Below, one piece after another: positions 7,546 to 14,731 of a DNA stretch of 64,000 nucleotides. Position 1 is the first letter of the stretch. Each line of letters opens with the position of its first letter. The notes under the pieces are model-generated. The model was not told the DNA's origin. It was given only the letters and a program-made list of their open reading frames with translations, and made no database searches. The DNA lies in the NCBI RefSeq assembly GCF_024756235.1, contig NZ_JANUGY010000010.1, positions 186,001 to 250,000 on the forward strand, in the 5' to 3' direction. This stretch comes from Massilia kyonggiensis. GTDB lineage: Bacteria > Pseudomonadota > Gammaproteobacteria > Burkholderiales > Burkholderiaceae_D. Made by a program: the position numbers and the translations under genes.

Positions 7546-8820
7546 ATGCTTACACCCACGACCCTGCAAATGATCGGTGCCGCGCTGTTCGGCGTGGCCG
7601 TCCTCCACACCTTCTCCGTCAAGTATTTCGAGCGTCTCGCGCACACGCACCCGCGCCATGCCGGCATCTGGCACCTGCTCGGCGAGGTGGAAGTCGTGTT
7701 CGGGTTCTGGGCGATGGTGCTGATGCTGTTCATGTTCGGCGTCGCCGGCCGCGACGAGTCCGTGGCCTACCTCGAGTCGCGCAATTTCACCGAGCCGATG
7801 TTCGTGTTCGCCATCATGGTCGTGGCGGGGAGCCGGCCGATCCTGGACTTCGCCCACCTGCTCGTGCGCACCGGCGCGCGCCTGCTGCCGCTGCCGCGGA
7901 CGATGGCCCTGTGCTTCGTCGTGCTGTCCCTCGTGCCGCTGCTGGGCGCCTTCATCACCGAGCCGGCCGCGATGACCCTGGCGGCCCTGCTTTTGCGCGA
8001 CAGCGTGTTCGCACGCACAACGGGAGCAGGTGATGCGGGCCCGCGCCTGAAGTACGCCATTCTCGGCGTCCTGTTCGTCAACGTCTCCATCGGCGGCACC
8101 CTCACGCCATTCGCCGCGCCGCCCGTGCTGATGGTCGCGTCGACCTGGGGCTGGGACCTCGGCTTCATGCTGCAGACGTTCGGCTGGAAATCCGCGCTGG
8201 CCGTCGTGACCAACACGATCCTGCTGCTCGCCGTGTTCCGGCGCCGGTTCCTCGCGCTGGGCGATGCGCAGGATGCCACGGCCGATCCGGTGCCGCTGCC
8301 GGTCATCGCGATGCACCTGCTGTTCCTCGTGCTGATCGTCGTCTTCGCCCATCATCCGCAAGTCTTCATGGGCATCTTCCTGTTCTTCCTCGGCTTCACG
8401 GCGGCCTACCAGCGCTACCAGGACAACCTGATCCTGCGCGAGGCGTTGCTCGTCGCCTTCTTCCTCGCCGGCCTCGTCGTGCTGGGCGGCCTGCAGGCCT
8501 GGTGGCTCGCGCCCCTGCTGACCAGCATGAGCGCCGACGCCGTGTTCTTCGGCACCACGGCGCTCACGGCCATCACCGACAATGCCGCCCTCACCTACCT
8601 CGGCGCCCAGGTGCCCGGCCTCAGCCTCGCGTACAAGACCGCCCTCGTCGGCGGCGCCGTCGCGGGCGGCGGGCTGACGTTGATCGCCAACGCGCCCAAT
8701 CCGGCCGGCGCCGCGATCTTGAGAGACAGTTTTCCCGACCGAGCGATCAGTCCCCTCGGGCTGCTCGCCGCCGCAACACCGCCCACGCTGATCGCGGTGG
8801 CGGCCCTGCACTTCCTCTGA
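7546..8820 (+). CDS. Putative Na+/H+ antiporter (PF07399-like)
   Basis: 424 residues, very hydrophobic, with about eleven to twelve membrane helices. Motifs such as YFERLAHTHPRHAGIWHLLGEVEVVFGFWA near the N terminus (recognisable in parts) and FGTTALTAITDNAALTYLGAQ and LTLIANAPNPAGAAIL near the C terminus match the putative Na+/H+ antiporter family related to the ArsB/NhaD ion-transporter superfamily. The start at 7546 follows homolog length; an upstream ATG at 7486 with AAGGGG before it is an alternative. It is followed 22 bases later by a Na+-coupled amino-acid carrier, so sodium cycling may link the two. Confidence 0.8.
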   Translation: MLTPTTLQMIGAALFGVAVLHTFSVKYFERLAHTHPRHAGIWHLLGEVEVVFGFWAMVLMLFMFGVAGRDESVAYLESRNFTEPMFVFAIMVVAGSRPILDFAHLLVRTGARLLPLPRTMALCFVVLSLVPLLGAFITEPAAMTLAALLLRDSVFARTTGAGDAGPRLKYAILGVLFVNVSIGGTLTPFAAPPVLMVASTWGWDLGFMLQTFGWKSALAVVTNTILLLAVFRRRFLALGDAQDATADPVPLPVIAMHLLFLVLIVVFAHHPQVFMGIFLFFLGFTAAYQRYQDNLILREALLVAFFLAGLVVLGGLQAWWLAPLLTSMSADAVFFGTTALTAITDNAALTYLGAQVPGLSLAYKTALVGGAVAGGGLTLIANAPNPAGAAILRDSFPDRAISPLGLLAAATPPTLIAVAALHFL

Positions 8821-8842
8821 TCCCCTACTGGAGACGCAAGCA

Positions 8843-10318
8843 ATGAACGACCTGGTAAACGCCATCAACGGCATCGTGTGGAGCCCGGCGCTGATCGCCC
8901 TGTGCCTGGGCGCCGGCCTGTATTTTTCGCTGCGCTCGCGCTTCCTGCAACTGCGCCATCTACGCGAGATGGTGCGCCTCATGATGGAAGGGAAAAGTTC
9001 GGCCGAAGGCGTGTCGTCGTTCCAGGCGCTGGCCATGACGCTGGCCGGCCGCGTCGGCACCGGCAACATCGCGGGCGTCGCGACGGCCATCACGTTCGGC
9101 GGTCCGGGCGCCGTGTTCTGGATGTGGGCGGTGGCCTTCCTCGGCGCCAGCTCCGCATTCGTCGAGTCCACGCTCGGCCAGGTCTACAAGGAACAGATCC
9201 ACCGCGAATTCCGCGGCGGGCCAGCGTTCTACATCGAGAAGGGCCTGGGCATGAAGTGGTACGCGTGGATCTTCGCCGTCGTCACCATCTTCGCCACCGG
9301 CGTGCTGCTGCCGGGCGTGCAGGCGAATTCGATCGCGGAAGGCCTGCGCAACGCCACCGGCATCGACGCCAACGTCACCGCCGCGCTGCTCGCCATCGCG
9401 CTCGGCTTCATCATCTTCGGCGGCGTCAAGCGCATCGCCCACTTCGCCGAAATCGTCGTGCCGTTCATGGCACTCGCCTACATCATCGTCGCCTGCGTCA
9501 TCATCTTCCTGAACTGGCAGGCGCTGCCGGGCGTGCTGACGCTGATCTTCAGCTCGGCCTTCGGCCTGGACGCCGGCTTCGGCGCCATCGTCGGCATGGC
9601 GATCCAGTGGGGCGTCAAGCGCGGCGTCTATTCGAACGAAGCGGGCCAGGGCACCGGACCGCACGCCTCGTCCGCCGCGGAAGTCAGCCATCCGGCCAAG
9701 CAGGGCCTCGTGCAAGGCTTCTCGGTCTACATCGACACGCTGTTCGTGTGCTCGGCGACGGCCTTCATGCTGCTGATCACCGGGCAGTACAACGTCGAAG
9801 GCCCGGACGGCACCGCGATCCACACGGGCGTCCACGGCGTCGCGTCGGGTCCGGGCTACGTGCAGACGGCGCTGGAAAACGTGATGCCGGGCTTCGGCTC
9901 GCTGTTCGTCGCGCTGGCCCTGCTGTTCTTCGCCTTCACGACCATCGTCGCCTATTACTACATCGCCGAAACCAACATCGCCTACATCAACCGCACCGTG
10001 CACCGCCCGTGGATGACGCTCGTGCTCAAGGTCTGCATGATCGGCGCGACGGTGTACGGCTCGGTGAAAACGGCCGACGTGGCCTGGGCGCTGGGCGACC
10101 TGGGCGTCGGCCTGATGGCCTGGCTGAACATCGCCGCCATCCTGCTGTTGCGGAACGTGGCCTTCAAATGCCTGCGCGACTACGAAGCGCAGCGCGCGGC
10201 GGGCAAGGAGCCGGAGTTCGATCCCGCCACGCTGGGCATCGAGCGTGCCGATTACTGGGTCAAACGGGCCGCCGGCCGGCGCCAGCAAGGCACCGACGCG
10301 GTCACGGCCAAGGTGTGA
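8843..10318 (+). CDS. Alanine/glycine:cation symporter (AGCS family)
   Basis: 491 residues, multi-pass inner-membrane carrier that imports alanine or glycine with Na+ or H+. The family signature is clear: ALAMTLAGRVGTGNIAGVATA at about 65-80 and GVKRGVYSNEAGQGTGPHA near 255-273, with GAVFWMWAVAFLGASSAFVE between. Length is normal for AlsT/DagA-type carriers. GGAGAC before the ATG supports the start. It lies 22 bases after the Na+/H+ antiporter gene and is probably cotranscribed with it. Confidence 0.93.
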   Translation: MNDLVNAINGIVWSPALIALCLGAGLYFSLRSRFLQLRHLREMVRLMMEGKSSAEGVSSFQALAMTLAGRVGTGNIAGVATAITFGGPGAVFWMWAVAFLGASSAFVESTLGQVYKEQIHREFRGGPAFYIEKGLGMKWYAWIFAVVTIFATGVLLPGVQANSIAEGLRNATGIDANVTAALLAIALGFIIFGGVKRIAHFAEIVVPFMALAYIIVACVIIFLNWQALPGVLTLIFSSAFGLDAGFGAIVGMAIQWGVKRGVYSNEAGQGTGPHASSAAEVSHPAKQGLVQGFSVYIDTLFVCSATAFMLLITGQYNVEGPDGTAIHTGVHGVASGPGYVQTALENVMPGFGSLFVALALLFFAFTTIVAYYYIAETNIAYINRTVHRPWMTLVLKVCMIGATVYGSVKTADVAWALGDLGVGLMAWLNIAAILLLRNVAFKCLRDYEAQRAAGKEPEFDPATLGIERADYWVKRAAGRRQQGTDAVTAKV

Positions 10319-10416
10319 ACAGATCGTCATCGATTTGACGGACGAGTGTGGCTATTTGTCCCATCGCGTCGAAACCATTTGTAATTACGGGGAGGAACCT
10401 GCAAGAATAAATTACC

Positions 10417-12015
10417 ATGTCGAAACTTAAGTTCTCCGAAAGAAAATCCGAAGAGCCGGCGCATGCAGCGCTGGCCCAGGGATTACGTCGTCTCGCCGCG
10501 ACCGCCAGTGTGGAGACACTGCGGCAGGAAACGGTGGCCGTTGCGGTGTCGCTGTGCGGCGCCGAGCGCGGATACTGGGTGGCCGCCGGCGAGACGGCCT
10601 GCATCGGCGACATGACCAGTGTCGCGGTGGGCGACGGCATGGTGGTCCTGGAACATGCGCAGACGGTCGACGCCGCCCTGCTCGACATCCTGGCCACGAT
10701 GGCATCGGTCGCGCTGGAGAACGCGGCCCTGCGCGACCAGTCGGCGGGGTTGGCGTTCGAACAAACCCTGCTGCACACCCTCGTTGACAACATTCCATTC
10801 CGCATCTACGCCAAGGACCGCGAAAGCCGGTTCCTGTTCGGGAATAACCGCATGGCCCGCCTGGCCGGCGTCGAAACGCCTCCCCAACTGATCGGCAAGA
10901 CCGACTACGATTTCTTCCCCGCCGAACTGGCAGCCAAATACTTCGCCGACGAAAAGCAGGTCATGGATTCCGGCCAGTCGCTGTTCGATTACGAGGAACT
11001 GGTGGAAGACCAGGACACGGGCGAATTGGGCTGGACCGTGACGACCAAGGTGCTGCTGCGCGCCGAAGACGGCGCCGTGAACGGCATCGTCGGCATCGGT
11101 TACGACGTCACGCAGCGCAAGCTCATGGAAGAGCGCCTGCGCGAGCGCACGCAGGCACTGGAAGTGGCCAATGCCCGGCTGGAGGCCGAGAAGGAACAGC
11201 AGCAGATCCTGATCCGCAAGCTGAGCGACATGCAGGGCCAGTTGCTGCAATCGGAAAAAATGGCGTCGATCGGCCTGCTGGCCGCGGGCGTGGCCCACGA
11301 AATCAACAATCCGCTCGCGTTCATCAGTTCGAATTTCGGCGCGCTCGAACGCGACGCGAAAGACATCCTGAAGCTCATCAGCGCATTTGAAGGCGTCGAA
11401 GGGCTGCTGCCGGGCGACGCCCGCGCACCGGTCGCCTTCATGAAGGAGGACATCGGCCTGGACGACATCCGGCAAGACCTCGACGCGCTGTTCATCGAAT
11501 CCCGCGAAGGCCTGCAGCGCGTAAAGCATATCGTGCAGAACCTGAAGGATTTCTCCCGGCCCGGCGGCACGGAAAAAGAGCTGGCCGATCTCGAGCAGGG
11601 GTTGAACAGCACCCTGAACGTGGCCTGGAACGAAATCAAGTACAAGGCGGACGTCGTCAAGGAATACGCCGGCGTCCCCGAGCTATATTGCCTGCCCTCG
11701 CAGATCAACCAGGTCTTCCTGAACCTGCTCATCAATGCGGCGCATGCGATCGAGGGCAAGGGCACGATCGTCGTGCGCACCGGCTACGACGACAAGATCG
11801 TCTGGGTCGAGATCGAGGACAACGGCAGCGGGATCGCGCCGGAGCACCTCGATCATATTTTCGAGCCCTTCTTTACGACGAAGCCCGTCGGCAAAGGGAC
11901 CGGGCTCGGGCTGTCGATCGTGTACGGGATCGTGCAGGGGCATCAGGGCACGATCACCGTGAAGAGCGAGGTCGGCAAGGGAACGGTGTTCAGGGTGGCG
12001 TTGCCTCGGACGTAG
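10417..12015 (+). CDS. PAS-domain sensor histidine kinase (orphan)
   Basis: 532 residues, no membrane segment, so cytoplasmic. A GAF-like N-terminal part (about 20-105), a PAS domain (about 112-230: TLVDNIPFRIYAKDRESRFLFGN), a coiled coil, then the kinase core. His294 is the phospho-acceptor in VAHEINNP; N box NLLINAAHAI, G1 DNGSGI, F box FEPFFTT, G2 GKGTGLGLS are intact. No response regulator lies nearby. Its C-terminal half is closely similar to that of the kinase at 48802-50478. The 3' end overlaps the convergent oxidase gene by 26 bases. Confidence 0.92.
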   Translation: MSKLKFSERKSEEPAHAALAQGLRRLAATASVETLRQETVAVAVSLCGAERGYWVAAGETACIGDMTSVAVGDGMVVLEHAQTVDAALLDILATMASVALENAALRDQSAGLAFEQTLLHTLVDNIPFRIYAKDRESRFLFGNNRMARLAGVETPPQLIGKTDYDFFPAELAAKYFADEKQVMDSGQSLFDYEELVEDQDTGELGWTVTTKVLLRAEDGAVNGIVGIGYDVTQRKLMEERLRERTQALEVANARLEAEKEQQQILIRKLSDMQGQLLQSEKMASIGLLAAGVAHEINNPLAFISSNFGALERDAKDILKLISAFEGVEGLLPGDARAPVAFMKEDIGLDDIRQDLDALFIESREGLQRVKHIVQNLKDFSRPGGTEKELADLEQGLNSTLNVAWNEIKYKADVVKEYAGVPELYCLPSQINQVFLNLLINAAHAIEGKGTIVVRTGYDDKIVWVEIEDNGSGIAPEHLDHIFEPFFTTKPVGKGTGLGLSIVYGIVQGHQGTITVKSEVGKGTVFRVALPRT

Positions 12016-13444
12016 CCCAGCTGCGCCGCACTGCGCCCTCTTCGGCCGCGCCCCACAACACCTTGCCGGGGTTGAGGATGTTCTGCGGATCGAACACCCG
12101 CTTGATGGCCCGCATCAGTTCCACCGCCGGCAGCCCGGCTTCCTGCATCAGGAAATCCATCTTGTGCATGCCGATGCCGTGCTCGCCCGAGCACGTGCCG
12201 TCGAGGCGGATCGCACGCGCCACCAGCCGGGCGTTGAGCAGTTCCGCGCGTTCGCGCTGCTCCGGCTTGTGCGGATCGATGAGGTAGCCGAAATGGAAGT
12301 TGCCGTCGCCGACATGCCCGACCAGGGAATACGGCACGCCCATCTCGTCCGCTTCGCGCACCGACTCGAGCAGGCATTCCGCCAGGCGGCTGATCGGCAC
12401 GCAGGTGTCGGTGCTGATCGCGCGGCAGCCGGGTATCGAGGCGATGGCGGCGAAATAGGCATGGTGGCGCGCCGTCCAGAGCCGCGACCGCGCCTCGGGG
12501 TCGGTGGCCCAGGAAAACGCCGCGCCGCCGTGTTCCGCGGTCAGCGCCTCGACCGTTTCCGCCTGTTCGCGCACGGAAGCCGGCGTGCCGTGGAATTCCA
12601 TCAGCAGCATCGGTTCTTCGCGCAGATCCAGCTTACTGTACCGGTTCACCATGCGCACGGTGTTCGCGTCGATCAGCTCCATGCGCGCGATCGGAATGCC
12701 GGATTGGACGATGTCGATCGCTGCGCCCACCGCATCCGCGATGCCCGGGAACGAGCACACGGCCGCCGACTGCGCTTCCGGCAGCGGGTGCAGGCGCACG
12801 ACGATCTCGGTGAACACGCCGAGCGTGCCTTCGCTGCCCACCATCAGCCGGGTCAGGTCGTAGCCCGCACTGCTCTTGCGCGCACGCGTCCCGGTATGCA
12901 CGATCTCGCCGGCGGCCGTGACGACCTGCAGCGCGAGCACGTTCTCGCGCATCGTGCCGTAGCGCACGGCATTGGTGCCGCTGGCACGCGTGGCGCACAT
13001 GCCGCCGATCGACGCGTCCGCGCCCGGATCCACGGGGAAGAACAGCCCCGTGCCCTTGAGGGCCTGGTTCAGCTGCATCCGCGTCACGCCCGGCTGCACC
13101 GTCGCCGTCATATCCGCGGTATCGATGGCCAGCACGCGGTTCATGCGGCTCACGTCCAGGCTGATGCCGCCCCGGATCGCCAGCAGATGACCTTCCAGCG
13201 ACGACCCGGCGCCGAACGGGATCACCGGCACCGCGTACCGGCCCGCCAGCGCGAGCAGCGCCTGGACGTCGCCGACGTCTTCGGCGAACACCACGGCGTC
13301 CGGCGGGGCCACGTCCACGAAGGAGGACTCGTCGCGGCCGTGCTGGTCGCGGACTGCGGCGGCGGTCGAGAAACGAGGGCCGAAGCGGGCTTGCAGTTCG
13401 GCCAGCATTGGGGCCGGCAGGCCCTGGTCGGTGCGGTCATTCAT
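11990..13444 (-). CDS. FAD-binding oxidase, GlcD/D-lactate dehydrogenase type
   Basis: 484 residues. The FAD-binding type-4 (PCMH) domain at about 45-225 shows VIPFGAGSSLEGH, DPGADASIGGMCATRASGTNAVRYG and LMVGSEGTLGVFTE; the C-terminal FAD-linked oxidase domain contains the metal/substrate motif HVGDGNFHFG, and the C-terminal end reads GEHGIGMHKMDFL. The family oxidises D-lactate, glycolate or D-2-hydroxyglutarate, feeding electrons to the respiratory chain; which substrate applies cannot be decided. It is a single subunit with no GlcE/GlcF partner nearby, favouring a D-lactate dehydrogenase (cytochrome-type) role. Confidence 0.9.
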   Translation of the reverse strand: MNDRTDQGLPAPMLAELQARFGPRFSTAAAVRDQHGRDESSFVDVAPPDAVVFAEDVGDVQALLALAGRYAVPVIPFGAGSSLEGHLLAIRGGISLDVSRMNRVLAIDTADMTATVQPGVTRMQLNQALKGTGLFFPVDPGADASIGGMCATRASGTNAVRYGTMRENVLALQVVTAAGEIVHTGTRARKSSAGYDLTRLMVGSEGTLGVFTEIVVRLHPLPEAQSAAVCSFPGIADAVGAAIDIVQSGIPIARMELIDANTVRMVNRYSKLDLREEPMLLMEFHGTPASVREQAETVEALTAEHGGAAFSWATDPEARSRLWTARHHAYFAAIASIPGCRAISTDTCVPISRLAECLLESVREADEMGVPYSLVGHVGDGNFHFGYLIDPHKPEQRERAELLNARLVARAIRLDGTCSGEHGIGMHKMDFLMQEAGLPAVELMRAIKRVFDPQNILNPGKVLWGAAEEGAVRRSWATSEATPP

Positions 13445-13448
13445 TCCA

Positions 13449-13961
13449 TCATTCCTTTTGCTTTGCGGGTGCGTCGACGTGCTCGTAGCTGAAAATACGC
13501 GCGATGCGCCACTGCTTTCCCTGCAGGAGCATCAGATGCGAAAAGTTCGCGTGCCCCGCCAGCGTCTCGGGTGCGCCCGCCGGCCGCGCATAGAACCGAT
13601 GCTCGCCGGTGACGATCGCGCCATACAGCGTCTCGCCCTGGCGCATCGGGAAGAAGCGGATCGTGCCCGGCACCGCTTCGCGACGCAATTTAACCGGCGC
13701 GCTCTTCATGCCGTCGTTCACCGCGGACAGCGCCTTCTTGCCGATCAACTTGCCGCCACGGTCGTGATAAAACTCGACGTCCTGCGCCAGCCAGGCGTTC
13801 ATGCCATCCGGATCGGCACGATTATAGGCGTCCCAATATGCCTTGTCGGCGGCGCGTGCGCCGGCATCCCATGCTGCATCGGATGCCGGTTGCGCCAGGG
13901 CGGCGGTGGATGCCATGGCGAGCATGGCGATGGATGTGGATACCAAACCGCGTGCAAACAT
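13449..13961 (-). CDS. Secreted NTF2-like (SnoaL/DUF4440-type) protein
   Basis: 170 residues with an N-terminal signal peptide (about 1-23, cleavage after ALA). The mature part carries the NTF2-like cone-fold pattern: AADKAYWDAYNRADPDGMNAWL then FYHDRGGKLIGKKAL and the late strands HLMLLQGKQWRIARIFSYEH. Such proteins range from small enzymes to binding domains, so no reaction is assigned. It lies four bases upstream of the FAD oxidase gene on the same strand and may share its transcript. Confidence 0.75.
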   Translation of the reverse strand: MFARGLVSTSIAMLAMASTAALAQPASDAAWDAGARAADKAYWDAYNRADPDGMNAWLAQDVEFYHDRGGKLIGKKALSAVNDGMKSAPVKLRREAVPGTIRFFPMRQGETLYGAIVTGEHRFYARPAGAPETLAGHANFSHLMLLQGKQWRIARIFSYEHVDAPAKQKE

Positions 13962-14031
13962 TCATTCTCCAATATAAATCCGGGTACGCATGCCGACTGC
14001 TCCAGCCGTACCGAATTATATGGCGGGCGGC

Positions 14032-14286
14032 CTAGCGGCTGGGCGCCTGGAACTCCACGTCGGCCGCCTTCGCGATTCCCGCACTGCGGCCGGGGCCAGT
14101 GTGATAGCTCCAGTACAGGTTCGTATGCGCGATCACCTTGGCCGGTTCCGGTGCGCCCCATTCGGTCTTGTCGCCTGTCGTGTGGGCATCGCTGGCGAGG
14201 ATGACGTCATACCCGCGCGTAAAGGCGCCATGGATCGTCGAGCGGATGCAGGCATCGGTCTCGGCACCCGCCACGATCAGTTCTAG
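14032..14286 (-). pseudogene. Isochorismatase-family hydrolase, C-terminal remnant
   Basis: About 85 residues match the second half of isochorismatase-like cysteine hydrolases: LELIVAGAETDACIRSTIHG carries the catalytic-Cys motif TDxC, followed by TRGYDVILASDAHTTGDKTEWGAPEP and HTNLYW. The first half, which should hold the catalytic Asp and Lys, is missing; similarity stops near 14286 where an AT-rich stretch begins. A complete protein would be about 180-200 residues. An ATG at 14328 could start a short product but has no ribosome site. Best read as a deletion remnant, not a working enzyme. Confidence 0.72.
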
Positions 14287-14387
14287 AACACGATCATTTT
14301 CGGCACAGATGAGCCAAATGAAGGGCATTGGTTGCCATTCATGGAACGATGGTTGTAATTCCTTTACAGGAAATGTAAATATGGCAT
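14287..14387. other. AT-rich scar next to the truncated isochorismatase gene
   Basis: About 100 bases, clearly poorer in GC than everything around, without a supported gene. It contains a short inverted repeat TTTACA-GGAAA-TGTAAA at 14357-14373. It separates the broken hydrolase from the oxidase island and may mark the junction of a deletion or insertion. Confidence 0.4.
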
Positions 14388-14729
14388 TCAGGCGCAGCCG
14401 GTGACCAGGAGTAACGGCACACCCGTCCACGTCACCGCCACGAGGGCCAGCACGGCCAGTACGAGACGGGCCCAGTCGAGCAGGCCGGCATCCTCGCGCC
14501 GGGGTACCCCGCGGGCACGCCACGCGAGCCACGCGCACGCGCCGATCGCGGCCAGCGTGGCGGCGCCCAGCAGCACGCGGTCCGGCCCGCCGGGACGCAT
14601 GCCGGCCGGCGTGCACTGGGCCGCCGCGAGGCCGTAGGTGAAGGCGAAGTGGACGCTCCACACCAGCAGCGGCAGCGTCCCCGCCAGCAAGCGGCGCCAG
14701 AACGATTCGCGGGTGCGCGGCGTCGTCAT
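14388..14729 (-). CDS. Small membrane protein of the oxidase cluster
   Basis: 113 residues with three predicted membrane helices (about 17-38, 53-70, 86-108) and a Cys-Ala C terminus. It begins two bases after the stop of the fused oxidase subunit I/III gene and so belongs to that operon. I do not recognise the family; position suggests an accessory or assembly subunit, comparable to the small last genes of other alternative oxidase operons. This role is inference from context only. Confidence 0.6.
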   Translation of the reverse strand: MTTPRTRESFWRRLLAGTLPLLVWSVHFAFTYGLAAAQCTPAGMRPGGPDRVLLGAATLAAIGACAWLAWRARGVPRREDAGLLDWARLVLAVLALVAVTWTGVPLLLVTGCA

Positions 14730-14731
14730 CG

